Made by a program: the position numbers and the translations under genes. The notes below the pieces were generated by a model. It ran no database searches. It was not told the origin of the DNA and saw nothing but the letters and a program-made list of their open reading frames with translations. Below are positions 8,653-17,617 of a stretch of 64,000 nt of DNA, piece after piece (position 1 is the stretch's first letter; each line of letters opens with the position of its first letter). The stretch lies in the NCBI RefSeq assembly GCF_008828755.2, contig NZ_QBLM01000001.1, positions 372,001 to 436,000 on the forward strand, in the 5' to 3' direction. The DNA is from [Borrelia] turdi. Lineage in GTDB: Bacteria > Spirochaetota > Spirochaetia > Borreliales > Borreliaceae.

Positions 8653-9574
8653 AAACAATGATAATAACAAAGGATTTTTTGTAGCATTAACCTCAATTGC
8701 AACGGTTTGTATCATAATATTTCTTGGAACAATTATTTTTTTCCCAAACAAAAATTTGACTTCAGATATTGCAGAAAAGAATATTGTCTTAGAAGAAACT
8801 AAAGATCAAAACACCTTAGAAAACACTGACCAAAATGAAAAATCTTTAAAGGTATCTGAAACCCCAAACGAAATAATCATAGATTTAACACAAGATTTAA
8901 ATAAAGAAAAAAAACCTACAAAAAAAACACCCAACACTTCTCAAAAATCAAAAATTATTGAAAAACCTCAGCCTATAGCCAAAAAAATAACTAATACTTC
9001 CCACCAAAAATCAAAAATTATTGAAAAACCTCAGCCTATAGCCAAAAAAATAACTAATACTTCCCACCAAAAATCAAAAATTATTGAAAAACCTCAGCCT
9101 ATAGCCAAAAAAATAACTAATACTTCCCACCAAAAATCAAAAATTATTGAAAAACCTCAGCCTATAGCCAAAAAAATAACTAATACTTCCCACCAAAAAT
9201 CAAAAATTATTGAAAAACCTCAGCCTATAGCCAAAAAAATAACTAATACTTCCCACCAAAAATCAAAAATTATTGAAAAACCCCAACCTATAGCCAAAAA
9301 AGCCTTAAATATTGACAACATATATGATCCTAATACAGAATATTACATACAATTTGTATCACTCTCAGACCCAATCAATGCTGACAACTATATTCAAAAA
9401 TTACTCAAATATAATATTGTTGCCAAAATATATTCTGCAACAATAGATAATAAAGATATTTACAGGGTAAGATCTGGTCCTTATAAAACAAAATCAGAAG
9501 CAAAAGCAGACTTTAAAAAAATAACAGGAATAAGCGAATTTAAAGAAACTTATATATTACCCGTTAACAAATAG
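8636..9574 (+). CDS. membrane-anchored SPOR-domain protein with tandem repeats
   Basis: 312 residues. One hydrophobic segment (about 15-37) after a short polar N-terminus predicts a single membrane anchor with the rest outside the cytoplasm. Residues 104-222 are six copies of a 21-residue Lys/Pro-rich unit (core KSKIIEKPQPIAKK). The C-terminal 80 residues are a SPOR domain: YYIQFVSL, YRVRSGPY and the SEAKADFKKI helix fit the RNP-like fold that binds denuded septal peptidoglycan. The likely role is at the division septum, with the repeat as a flexible periplasmic spacer (inference). Its stop lies inside the convergent FGGY kinase gene, an 18-base overlap. Confidence 0.85.
   Translation: MKDLNENNDNNKGFFVALTSIATVCIIIFLGTIIFFPNKNLTSDIAEKNIVLEETKDQNTLENTDQNEKSLKVSETPNEIIIDLTQDLNKEKKPTKKTPNTSQKSKIIEKPQPIAKKITNTSHQKSKIIEKPQPIAKKITNTSHQKSKIIEKPQPIAKKITNTSHQKSKIIEKPQPIAKKITNTSHQKSKIIEKPQPIAKKITNTSHQKSKIIEKPQPIAKKALNIDNIYDPNTEYYIQFVSLSDPINADNYIQKLLKYNIVAKIYSATIDNKDIYRVRSGPYKTKSEAKADFKKITGISEFKETYILPVNK
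8945..9301 (+). repeat. 63-bp in-frame tandem repeat, six copies (last partial)
   Basis: Copies begin at 8945, 9008, 9071, 9134, 9197 and 9260. The first five 63-bp units read as identical. The sixth is cut after 42 bp and carries two silent changes (CCT to CCC and CAG to CAA). The period is a multiple of three, so copy-number change keeps the reading frame. It lies between the membrane anchor and the SPOR domain. Confidence 0.95.
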
Positions 9575-10921
9575 ACTATAATTATTAATATATTTTTGAT
9601 ATTTTTCTAAATATTCTTCATGGATCTCAATAATAGGCAAGACAATATGCTTAATCTTTGCAAGCTTGAAAAAAGCATCATTTAAACTACTAAATTCTCC
9701 TAAAGAATAGAATGCCTGAATTGCTCCCCCAATAATCTCTGAATGTTTAAAATCAAAAATATTTAAATCTTTGCCAAGAATATTTGCCTTGATTTGATTT
9801 AAAAGCAAATTATCAGAATTAGATCCACTAACAAAAATACTCAAAATTTCTTTTTTACAGGCTTTTAACTCTGCTAATCTGTTGTAAAAAGCAAAGCATA
9901 CAAACTCAAGTATTGCCAAACCAATCTCTAATGGATTTTTAATACTACCAAAAATTCCTTTATTTAAATCTTTGCAAATAGAAGGATCCAAAACAAATAA
10001 ATCATTAAAAAGTTTAATTTTGCTTGGATAAAAATATACATTATCTAAAGTAACACTTTTAACAATCTTTTTTAAAAGAAAATCAAAAGTTAAACTTTTT
10101 TTATAAAAACTGTCTTTCAGTAATTGAATCAAATATCCAAAAGGAACAATTCTCCCAATAATAAAATATCCTTCTAAAAAATAAGGATATTCCAAAGAAA
10201 ATCCGGGCAAATACGTACTTGAAACAAAATTAAACCCTTCGCTTGTACCCATTCTATTTGACACAATTCCCTCTTGAAAAGCCCCGCTTCCTACCAAAAC
10301 ACTCAAATAATCTGCTCCAGCATTAATTACATTAATTCCGCTATTTAGCCCAAATTCAACTCCTGCTTTATAAGTTACAACACCAATATTTTCTCCCATT
10401 TTTATGAACGGAGGGAATTTATTCTTATCAAGTCCATATTTTTTTATCTCTACATCATCCCAAATAAAAGGAATATACTCTGTGCTTGGAAAGCTTGTAA
10501 AAAGCTTTCCTGTAAGCAAATAAATAAAATACTCAAAACAAGAAACAAAATAGCTTATTTTAGAATATATGCCTCTTTCAACAGTGCTAAGCACATAAGG
10601 TAAAAATACAGACTTCCCCCTAAAATCGGACTTGATTTTAAGGGAATTCCAATGTAATACTTCTAAAGGCTTTAAATTTGAATTTAAAGCAATTAAGCAT
10701 GGCGAAATACCACTAACAGAAATGCAATCTATTTTGCTAGGTTGAAAATTGGATATGGCTTTTTTAAAAGAAAAAAGCCATATATTGAAGTCAAAATTTT
10801 CGAAATCGACATTAAAATAATCTGAATAGCTAACATCAATATAACTTAAAACTCCATTTTCAGAGCTAACTAATGCTGCCTTTAAAACACTAGTGCCAAT
10901 ATCAATGCTAAGGGTATTCAT
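9557..10921 (-). CDS. FGGY-family carbohydrate kinase (xylulokinase-like)
   Basis: A 454-residue sugar kinase of the FGGY/ASKHA fold. The N-terminal phosphate-1 motif is IDIGTSVLKAAL, and the catalytic Asp probably sits in NAGADYLSVLVG. A C-terminal SGSNSDNLLLNQ and GGAIQAF fit the adenosine-binding lobe. It has been called a xylulokinase in this genus, but the substrate cannot be read from sequence; glycerol, xylulose or another polyol are all possible. It lies 3 bases downstream of prs on the same strand, so co-transcription is likely. Its last 18 bases overlap the convergent SPOR gene. Confidence 0.85.
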   Translation of the reverse strand: MNTLSIDIGTSVLKAALVSSENGVLSYIDVSYSDYFNVDFENFDFNIWLFSFKKAISNFQPSKIDCISVSGISPCLIALNSNLKPLEVLHWNSLKIKSDFRGKSVFLPYVLSTVERGIYSKISYFVSCFEYFIYLLTGKLFTSFPSTEYIPFIWDDVEIKKYGLDKNKFPPFIKMGENIGVVTYKAGVEFGLNSGINVINAGADYLSVLVGSGAFQEGIVSNRMGTSEGFNFVSSTYLPGFSLEYPYFLEGYFIIGRIVPFGYLIQLLKDSFYKKSLTFDFLLKKIVKSVTLDNVYFYPSKIKLFNDLFVLDPSICKDLNKGIFGSIKNPLEIGLAILEFVCFAFYNRLAELKACKKEILSIFVSGSNSDNLLLNQIKANILGKDLNIFDFKHSEIIGGAIQAFYSLGEFSSLNDAFFKLAKIKHIVLPIIEIHEEYLEKYQKYINNYSLFVNG

Positions 10922-10924
10922 AAA

Positions 10925-12145
10925 CTAACCTTTGGTAATCAATTTTTGAATATCGTCTTTTCTATCAAGAATTTTTTGTAAACCAACCTTATTATAAATT
11001 GCAAATATTGCATTCGCAAAAAGATGCGCAACATTAGCTTCATGATACCAAGGCTTATTTATTAATTCATCATTATGGCAAACAGCATTGGTTCCGATTA
11101 TTTTATAAAAATAACCCTCCTCATAAGCTTTGTCAAAATATTTAATAGCATCTCCATTGAAAAACGGCAAACTAATCCCACATATAATCTTTTTAGCGCC
11201 CATATTTTTAAGCAATTTCATTGCCTTAATCAGAGTACCCCCAGTAGCTAACATATCATCGCTCATAAAAACATTCCTACCTTCAACATCTCCTAAAAGT
11301 TTAGTTACAGAAATATTTGAATCAGAAACGTCATTTGAAACTCTTGAATAATCCCTCTCCTTATAAAGCAGAGCAAGAGGACTCTTAAGGCTTGATGCAA
11401 AAAATTTATTTCTACTTACAGCGCCTGTATCGGGCGAAACAATAACCAAATTAGAATCTTTAATGTCAATCAAATCCCTAAGAGATTTAAAGATTTCATA
11501 AGAAACATTTAAATTTTCAAAATAAACCTTCCTAAATACATTCTCAATTGCCTTTGAGTGAATGTCCAAGGTTAAAATATGTCTAATCCCCAACTCTTCT
11601 AAAAATCTTCCAATAAGACTTGCTGTTAAACATTCTCTTGAATGTTTTTTATCTTGCCTTGAATAAGGATAAGATGGAATAATAACACTAACAGAGTTGG
11701 CTTTAGCCTGCATACAAGCATCTATTGTTGTCATTAAATTCATTATGTGATCATTAACTGTCATAATTATTTTTTCACTACTATTTATTTCAACTTCATA
11801 AGTATTAGCAACATCTTGGACAATAAAAATATCCTTATTCCTAATTGTTTTTAAAATTTCAGTTTTAAATTCACCATTGGCAAACTTAACAAATTTAACA
11901 GGAATTTCCAAAGACTCCCTGTTCTCAAGAGAAGATAAACTAAACCCTTCTAAAAAAGGAGATAAAACTTTTTCAATTCTAAAAATTTCTTCCTTTAAGG
12001 CTTTACAATCTTGACATACATTGGCTACAATGTCATTTTCAACATTTATAAATATTCTTTCAAGCTCTTCTATTATTTTACTGGCAAAAACTCTACCCCC
12101 AGGACAAGCAATAATTCCTATTGATTTTTTTTTAAGTAAATTCAC
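10925..12145 (-). CDS. prs: ribose-phosphate pyrophosphokinase (PRPP synthetase)
   Basis: Makes PRPP from ribose 5-phosphate and ATP for nucleotide and NAD metabolism. Family motifs are present: FANGE, the ATP-binding PYSRQDKK, DIHS, and the PRPP loop DDMLATGGTL. At 406 residues it is about 80-90 longer than the usual 310-320. Much of the excess is an insertion of about 45 residues between the first strand and FANGE, containing a CQDC pair, plus extra C-terminal sequence. The start is reached just after an AACGAGGAAC leader. The FGGY kinase follows 3 bases downstream. Confidence 0.93.
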   Translation of the reverse strand: MNLLKKKSIGIIACPGGRVFASKIIEELERIFINVENDIVANVCQDCKALKEEIFRIEKVLSPFLEGFSLSSLENRESLEIPVKFVKFANGEFKTEILKTIRNKDIFIVQDVANTYEVEINSSEKIIMTVNDHIMNLMTTIDACMQAKANSVSVIIPSYPYSRQDKKHSRECLTASLIGRFLEELGIRHILTLDIHSKAIENVFRKVYFENLNVSYEIFKSLRDLIDIKDSNLVIVSPDTGAVSRNKFFASSLKSPLALLYKERDYSRVSNDVSDSNISVTKLLGDVEGRNVFMSDDMLATGGTLIKAMKLLKNMGAKKIICGISLPFFNGDAIKYFDKAYEEGYFYKIIGTNAVCHNDELINKPWYHEANVAHLFANAIFAIYNKVGLQKILDRKDDIQKLITKG

Positions 12146-12318
12146 CTAGTTCCTCGTTATTTTTTATAAAAAAATCTTAATAATATTAATTTGATAATTA
12201 ATATCTCTTATACGCATAAAATAACTAAAAATATTTTAGCTTTAATAATAAAAAGAAAAAATCCTATTAATATAAAAAATAAATATTATAAATAATCCCA
12301 AAACAAAATTGACTTAAA

Positions 12319-12969
12319 CTAAACAATCCCAAATTCAAATCCTATCCCAAACTTAAAATCAGAAAATTTAAAGTTTTGAATATTCCAAACATAATAACCT
12401 TCAAGAATTAAAAAAGAAAATGAAAGCCTAGCGCCAATATCCCAGCCCATTGTTCCTAATTCTGCTAAAACAGAATCTGCAGCAGCAGTAGTTATATTGA
12501 TCTTAGGACCTGTGAAAAACGCTAAAGCTAAAACAAAAAAATCTAATTTTGTATAAAATCTCGGTGTTATTGCCATAATAAACGAGAAATTTTCATTTGC
12601 AGTTCCATCTGAACGCTTTATTGCTTTAAAAAAGTTCATGTCAAGCAAAAGCTCAAATCCAACAGAAATAAAATCATCAAATTTAGCGCCAAATTGAGTA
12701 TAAATCCCATATTTTAATCCAGCTTTAGCAATATTGGCCAAATCGGAAAAATTTTGGGCTATATCTTCTTTTTCTATCAGGGATAAATTTGAAGGCGAAT
12801 TTTGCTTAAGCTTTGCATTAATATCTAAAGCCTCATTATAAAAGCTTGAAAAGGGACTAACAGGAAAAGCAGCCCCACCACCAAAATTGAATTCAAAATT
12901 AGTATCTGTAAAACCATTAATCACAACGATCCCAAACAAACACAAGATTAAAACTTTAATCCTCATCAT
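12319..12969 (-). CDS. small putative envelope protein, probable beta-barrel
   Basis: About 216 residues with a clear signal peptide (hydrophobic residues about 5-18, then FTDTNFEFNFGGG). The mature part is rich in alternating aromatic and small residues (FEFNFGGGAAF, FKFGIGFEFGIV) and ends in an aromatic-rich strand, as in small outer-membrane or periplasmic barrel proteins of Borrelia. I chose the ATG at 12969, about 9 bases after AGGAG; a TTG two codons upstream is possible. No enzyme motif is seen. The location is inference. Confidence 0.7.
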   Translation of the reverse strand: MMRIKVLILCLFGIVVINGFTDTNFEFNFGGGAAFPVSPFSSFYNEALDINAKLKQNSPSNLSLIEKEDIAQNFSDLANIAKAGLKYGIYTQFGAKFDDFISVGFELLLDMNFFKAIKRSDGTANENFSFIMAITPRFYTKLDFFVLALAFFTGPKINITTAAADSVLAELGTMGWDIGARLSFSFLILEGYYVWNIQNFKFSDFKFGIGFEFGIV

Positions 12970-13084
12970 ATACAAACTCTCCTACAAAAATTTACAAAAA
13001 ATAAAACGGGGTTTATATTGCATATCTTATTATATAATAATTGTCATAAAGTAAAAAAGTAAAAATTAAACAATTAATTAAAAA

Positions 13085-13612
13085 TTAACTCTTAATAACA
13101 GAAGAAACTATTTCTTCTGCACCACTTGGTATAGAATGATTTAGCTCTTTATATTTTAAAATATATTTTTTTGCATTTTTTTTATCGCTCTTTAAATGAT
13201 AAATGTAAAAAATATTAAATAGGGCTTCTTTATTTGCAGGCGCAAATTCTAGAGTTTTCAAATAGCAAATCAAAGCATTATCTAAATCATTTTTCTTAAA
13301 GAATAAATATCCCTTCAAATTAATTAACAAAATATTTTCTGGATCTTTTTCTATAATGGAATTAAGTTTCAACTCCGCCTCTACATATTTTTTCAAATTA
13401 ATGTAAGCTAAAATAAAATTGTAACTTGAATCATCACCAGCATTAATATTAAATTTAATAGATTTTTCATAAAGCAAAACAGAAGTCTCATCATTACCAA
13501 GCTCTTCATTTAATTTAGCAAGATTATAATATTCTCCTGATATATTTTGATATTCCCTAAAAATAGAGCTGCAAGACAAAATAAAAACAATAATAAATAA
13601 CACATTATGCAT
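13085..13612 (-). CDS. TPR lipoprotein
   Basis: 175 residues. The N-terminus is a short lipoprotein signal: hydrophobic LFIIVFILSC followed by SS, with Cys14 as predicted lipidation site. The rest is about three tetratricopeptide repeats (for example LLINLKGYLFFKKNDLDNAL with YLKTLEFAPANKEALFN following), so it is a protein-protein scaffold, probably in the periplasm. Neighbours do not reveal the partner. A second TPR protein lies at 17614-18258. Confidence 0.8.
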   Translation of the reverse strand: MHNVLFIIVFILSCSSIFREYQNISGEYYNLAKLNEELGNDETSVLLYEKSIKFNINAGDDSSYNFILAYINLKKYVEAELKLNSIIEKDPENILLINLKGYLFFKKNDLDNALICYLKTLEFAPANKEALFNIFYIYHLKSDKKNAKKYILKYKELNHSIPSGAEEIVSSVIKS

Positions 13613-13785
13613 AAAAAATTTACCTGAATTCTTAATACTATTTAAAGCAGCAAAATAACACCAAATCTAATAACAACCAAAATATAAAACTCCAATGCCT
13701 CCAATGCTATTAAACTTTAAAATTAAATAGCCCATATTGATGATTATAAATAAAATTATCACCCTAAAAAGCTAACTATAAATAG

Positions 13786-13813
13786 GCCCTTCTGTTTAAA
13801 AAAACAAAAGGGC
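13786..13813 (-). terminator. hairpin downstream of the KTSC gene
   Basis: Arms 13786-13797 and 13802-13813 pair as GCCCTT, one C-A mismatch, then TGTTT, around a 4-base loop. It lies 37 bases past the KTSC stop. On the minus strand the T-run after the stem is short (TATTTAT), so termination strength is uncertain. Confidence 0.5.
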
Positions 13814-13849
13814 TTTAATACTATCTACCTATCTATCTAAAAAAACAAA

Positions 13850-14092
13850 TTAAAGCTTTTCTTGGTCATACTTATTAAATATGTTTTCTGTTAAGTATTT
13901 ACCAACTGATCTTTTGTCCTCAATAAGTTTAGATATTACACTAAAATGTCTTGGTTCAATCTTAAAATACTTATAAGCTCTTCCATCCTTAAAAAACACA
14001 GAAAGCTCCGACACAGAAGAATCATACCCTACCTGTGATATCTTGCTCAATTCATTAGATATTGTTAAAGTTTCCAACTCAAATTCCTCCAA
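13850..14092 (-). CDS. KTSC-domain small protein
   Basis: An 80-residue protein covering one KTSC domain: VGYDSS, SELSVFFKDGRAYKYF, then a helix and SVGKYLTENI match the family's pattern of two strands, a helix and a conserved SVGKYF-like end. KTSC domains occur alone or fused to nucleases and RNA-related enzymes; a nucleic-acid link has been proposed but the function is not established. An AGGAG-rich leader precedes the ATG (AATTATTTGGAGGA). No operon partner; fusA is divergent. Confidence 0.75.
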   Translation of the reverse strand: MEEFELETLTISNELSKISQVGYDSSVSELSVFFKDGRAYKYFKIEPRHFSVISKLIEDKRSVGKYLTENIFNKYDQEKL

Positions 14093-14245
14093 ATAATTAT
14101 TTTAGGAGTATAATAATAAAGTAAGAGTCAATTCACCAAATAAAAAGTTTTAATCAATAAAATCAAAATCTACTAAATGATATATTCCCTATAATAAGGA
14201 TATACATTAATACAACTTTAATCAAGCAAACTGCAAACATCACAT

Positions 14246-14272
14246 TAAATATTTTAAAATTTAAAATATTTA
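14246..14272. repeat. perfect AT-only inverted repeat upstream of fusA
   Basis: Arms 14246-14256 and 14262-14272 are perfect 11-base complements around a 5-base loop. It lies in the divergent KTSC-fusA gap, 103 bases before the fusA ATG. All pairs are A-T. It may be an operator or a cruciform-prone site; no T-run follows. Confidence 0.55.
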
Positions 14273-14374
14273 GTATCATAAAATGCTATCGGATAGATTT
14301 TTAAAAAAAAATTTTGTAAAATTATTAAGATAGTTAATCTTTTACTCACATATCATCAGGAGGGACAATGTCCA

Positions 14375-16462
14375 ATGGACTATAATAAATTACGAAACAT
14401 AGGTATTAGCGCTCACATCGACTCAGGGAAAACCACTCTTACAGAACGCATTCTTTTTTATTGTAATAAAATTCATGCAATTCACGAAGTAAAGGGCAAA
14501 GACGGAGTTGGGGCAACAATGGATTCAATGGAACTTGAAAGAGAAAGAGGAATCACAATAGCATCAGCTGCAACTCACGTTGAATGGAAAGATTTTCCAA
14601 TAAATATTATTGATACACCCGGTCACGTAGATTTTACAATTGAAGTTGAAAGATCTCTTAGAGTGCTTGATGGAGCAATATTAGTTCTTGATTCTGTTGC
14701 AGGAGTTCAATCCCAATCAATAACTGTTGATCGACAGCTTAAAAGATACGGCGTTCCTCGCCTTGCATTTGTAAACAAATGCGATAAAACTGGAGCAAAT
14801 CCCTACAATGTAAAAGATCAACTAAGATTAAAACTTGACTTAAACTCTGTTTTAATGCAAATCCCAATTGGATTGGAAGACAAACATATTGGAGTTGTAG
14901 ACCTTGTATTAATGAAAGCTTACTATTTTGAAGGAAAAGATGGAACAGAAATAATAGAAAAAGAAATACCCTCAGATCTATTAGAAGAAGCAAAAAATAA
15001 ACGAGAAATAATGCTTGATACTCTTGCCGATTTTAATGATGAACTTATGGAATTGCACATGGAAGGAGAAGAAGTTCCCATTGAAATAATATACAATGCA
15101 ATTAGAGCGGGAACATTGGCTTTAAAATTGTGCCCCGTATTTATGGGATCTGCTTATAAAAACAAAGGAGTACAATTGCTCTTAGATGCTGTAACTAGAT
15201 TTTTACCATCCCCTCATGACATAAAAAACACTGCTCTTGACCTCAATAATAACGAAAAAGAAATCGATCTTAAAATTGACAACGACCTCCCAACTGTTGC
15301 TCTTGCATTCAAACTTGAAGACGGACAATACGGTCAATTAACCTATGTCAGAATCTATCAAGGAACTTTAAAAAAAGGACAAGAACTTATCAACTCAAGA
15401 ACTTCTAAAAAATTCAAAGTTGGAAGACTCATCAGAATGCACGCTAATAATACAGAAGATATTGAATTTGGGGGAAGCGGAGACATTGTTGCTTTATTTG
15501 GAATAGAATGTGCATCAGGAGACACATTTTGTGATCCATCAATCAACTATTCAATGACATCGATGTTTATTCCAGACCCAGTAATTTCTCTTTCTGTAAA
15601 ACCGAAAGACAAAAAATCTGCTGACAATATGGCTAAAGCTCTTGGAAGATTTACAAAAGAAGATCCAACATTTAAAACTTATGTTGACATTGAATCAAAC
15701 GAAACAATAATTCAAGGCATGGGAGAACTACACTTAGAGGTATACATTGAAAGAATGAAAAGAGAGTTTAAAGCAGAAGTTGAAACCGGAATGCCACAAG
15801 TAGCTTATAGAGAAACGATTACAGGAAAAGCTGAGTTCAACTACACTCACAAAAAGCAATCTGGAGGAGCTGGTCAGTTTGGACGAGTTGCTGGATTTAT
15901 GGAACCTCTTAACAAAGAAGGAGAAACATATGAATTTGTTAACCTGATAAAAGGAGGAGTAATCCCAACAGAATACATCCCATCATGTGATAAAGGATTC
16001 CAAAAGGCAATGGAAAAAGGGACATTAATTGGTTTTCCAATAGTTGATATAAAAATCACAATCAATGATGGCCAATATCATATTGTTGACTCATCTGATA
16101 TTGCATTCCAATTAGCAGCGATTGGTGCTTTTAGAGAAGCTTACGAAAAAGCAAAACCTACAATCCTTGAGCCAATAATGAAAGTTACCCTTGAAGGGCC
16201 TACTGAATTCCAAGGGAATATGTTTGGACTTTTAAACCAAAGAAGGGGAATAATAACAGGCTCACTAGAAGACGGAAGTTTTTCAAAGGTTGAAGCTGAA
16301 GTGCCCTTAAGCGAAATGTTTGGATTTTCGACAGTCCTTAGATCCTCTACCCAAGGAAAAGCAGAATTCTCAATGGAATTCTTAAAATATGGAAAAGTTC
16401 CAAGCGCTATATTTGATGAACTTCGCAAAAAATTTAACGATCAAAACAAATCTAAACAATAA
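14375..16462 (+). CDS. fusA: elongation factor G (EF-G1)
   Basis: A 695-residue translational GTPase that moves tRNA and mRNA through the ribosome. G motifs are present: AHIDSGKTT (residues 13-21), RERGITI, DTPGH and NKCD. Domains II to V follow at normal length. Spirochaetes carry two EF-G genes, one shown to specialise in translocation and the other in recycling; this gene corresponds to EF-G1 in B. burgdorferi by gene order, an assignment I cannot prove from sequence alone. The AGGAGG at 14358-14363 is 11 bases from this ATG and 4 bases from an out-of-frame ATG at 14368, discussed as a finding. Confidence 0.96.
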   Translation: MDYNKLRNIGISAHIDSGKTTLTERILFYCNKIHAIHEVKGKDGVGATMDSMELERERGITIASAATHVEWKDFPINIIDTPGHVDFTIEVERSLRVLDGAILVLDSVAGVQSQSITVDRQLKRYGVPRLAFVNKCDKTGANPYNVKDQLRLKLDLNSVLMQIPIGLEDKHIGVVDLVLMKAYYFEGKDGTEIIEKEIPSDLLEEAKNKREIMLDTLADFNDELMELHMEGEEVPIEIIYNAIRAGTLALKLCPVFMGSAYKNKGVQLLLDAVTRFLPSPHDIKNTALDLNNNEKEIDLKIDNDLPTVALAFKLEDGQYGQLTYVRIYQGTLKKGQELINSRTSKKFKVGRLIRMHANNTEDIEFGGSGDIVALFGIECASGDTFCDPSINYSMTSMFIPDPVISLSVKPKDKKSADNMAKALGRFTKEDPTFKTYVDIESNETIIQGMGELHLEVYIERMKREFKAEVETGMPQVAYRETITGKAEFNYTHKKQSGGAGQFGRVAGFMEPLNKEGETYEFVNLIKGGVIPTEYIPSCDKGFQKAMEKGTLIGFPIVDIKITINDGQYHIVDSSDIAFQLAAIGAFREAYEKAKPTILEPIMKVTLEGPTEFQGNMFGLLNQRRGIITGSLEDGSFSKVEAEVPLSEMFGFSTVLRSSTQGKAEFSMEFLKYGKVPSAIFDELRKKFNDQNKSKQ

Positions 16463-16477
16463 TAAGGAGGCTTTATT

Positions 16478-17176
16478 ATGATCGAATTAACACAGGAAAA
16501 ACAAGAAATATTAATAAAAAACAAATTTTTAGCCAAAGTTTTTGGGCTTATGTCAATCGGACTTTTAATTTCAGCAATATTTGCATATGCAACCTCAGAA
16601 AATCAAACAATAAAAACAATAATATTCTCAAATCCAATGTCATTTATGGCTATAATACTTATACAATTTGGACTTGTATACGCAATAAGTGGCGCTCTTA
16701 ATAAAATATCAAGCAATACCGCAACAGCCCTTTTCTTGCTATACTCAGCACTAACAGGAGTAACATTATCTTCTATATTCATGATTTATACACAAGGATC
16801 AATAGTATTTACATTTGGAATTACTGCTGGAACGTTTCTTGGAATGTCTTTTTATGGATACACTACAACAACAGATCTAACAAAAATGGGAAGCTATCTA
16901 ATAATGGGCTTATGGGGAATCATTATTGCATCTCTTGTTAATATGTTTTTTAGAAGCTCAGGCCTTAATTTTCTTATATCTATCTTAGGCGTAATCATAT
17001 TCACAGGACTAACAGCTTATGACGTTCAAAATATTGCTAAAATGGATAAAATGCTACAAGACGATACTGAAATAAAAAATAGAATGGCAGTTGTAGCATC
17101 ACTTAAGCTTTATTTAGATTTTATAAATTTATTCTTATATCTTCTAAGATTTTTGGGCCAAAGAAGAAACGACTAA
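16478..17176 (+). CDS. Bax inhibitor-1/YccA family membrane protein
   Basis: 232 residues with about seven hydrophobic segments. The C-terminal pattern GLTAYDVQNIAKM is the BI-1 family signature containing the conserved Asp, and the YLDFINLFLYLLRFLG ending is typical of bacterial YccA/YbhL members. Family members are inner-membrane proteins; some are pH-dependent calcium leak channels and YccA modulates FtsH. It lies 15 bases after fusA with AAGGAGG before the ATG, so it is likely co-transcribed with fusA. It is followed by a terminator-like hairpin. Confidence 0.88.
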   Translation: MIELTQEKQEILIKNKFLAKVFGLMSIGLLISAIFAYATSENQTIKTIIFSNPMSFMAIILIQFGLVYAISGALNKISSNTATALFLLYSALTGVTLSSIFMIYTQGSIVFTFGITAGTFLGMSFYGYTTTTDLTKMGSYLIMGLWGIIIASLVNMFFRSSGLNFLISILGVIIFTGLTAYDVQNIAKMDKMLQDDTEIKNRMAVVASLKLYLDFINLFLYLLRFLGQRRND

Positions 17177-17214
17177 AATAACAATAAAAAAACATTTTTA
17201 TGAAAAATTAAATC

Positions 17215-17250
17215 AAAAATGAATGCTTTAAGTTACAGGCATTCATTTTT
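17215..17250 (+). terminator. terminator-like hairpin after the BI-1 gene
   Basis: Perfect 12-base arms at 17215-17226 and 17239-17250 (ATGAATGC core with flanking A/T) around a 12-base loop. The 3' arm ends in TTTTT, so the run of U needed for intrinsic termination is part of the stem. It sits between the BI-1 stop and the bactofilin start. Confidence 0.65.
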
Positions 17251-17260
17251 AGAGGTTTCA

Positions 17261-17617
17261 ATGAGCATAGATAGCTTAGAATTCGAAGAAAGCAATACTC
17301 AAAATGTAATTAAAAAAAATTTTGAATTTGAAGGATATATTGAAAGCAATAAACCAATAATAATAGAAGGAAATCTTAAAGGCTTAATAAACTCATCAAA
17401 CTCAATCTATCTAAGGGAAAAAGCTAATGTTGAAGCGGAAATAAAATGCCAACACTTACTAAATCATGGAAAAATAAAAGGAAATATTGAGGCTTTAAAA
17501 ACAATTAAAATCTATAAAACCGGCAAATTAATAGGAAACATTAAAACTAAAGAACTTTTTATTGATTCTGGAGCAATATTTAAGGGGAATTGCGAAATGG
17601 AGGATTTTGAAGAATGA
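17261..17617 (+). CDS. bactofilin-family protein
   Basis: A 118-residue polymer-forming cytoskeletal protein. The core is a run of short beta-helical repeats (FEGYIESNKPIIIEGNLKG, then LREKANVEAEIKC and KLIGNIKTKELFIDSG), the pattern of the bactofilin right-handed beta helix. Known bactofilins form nucleotide-free filaments that affect cell shape and envelope growth; in spirochaetes a role in morphology is plausible but is inference. I reject the in-frame ATG at 17219 because it lies inside the hairpin at 17215-17250; the ATG at 17261 has AGAGG 5 bases upstream. The stop overlaps the next ATG (ATGA). Confidence 0.88.
   Translation: MSIDSLEFEESNTQNVIKKNFEFEGYIESNKPIIIEGNLKGLINSSNSIYLREKANVEAEIKCQHLLNHGKIKGNIEALKTIKIYKTGKLIGNIKTKELFIDSGAIFKGNCEMEDFEE

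Noticed and set aside
8945-9301. Regular repeats that might suggest a CRISPR array
   Set aside because: Units are contiguous with no unique spacers, are read in frame as protein, and no cas genes are near.
12183-12204. 9-base AT hairpin upstream of prs
   Set aside because: Stem is AT-only in very AT-rich DNA with no T-run; could be chance, so not listed as a feature.
13820-13850. CTAT/CTAC short repeat near the KTSC gene
   Set aside because: Only about three imperfect units; no sign of a functional or variable repeat.
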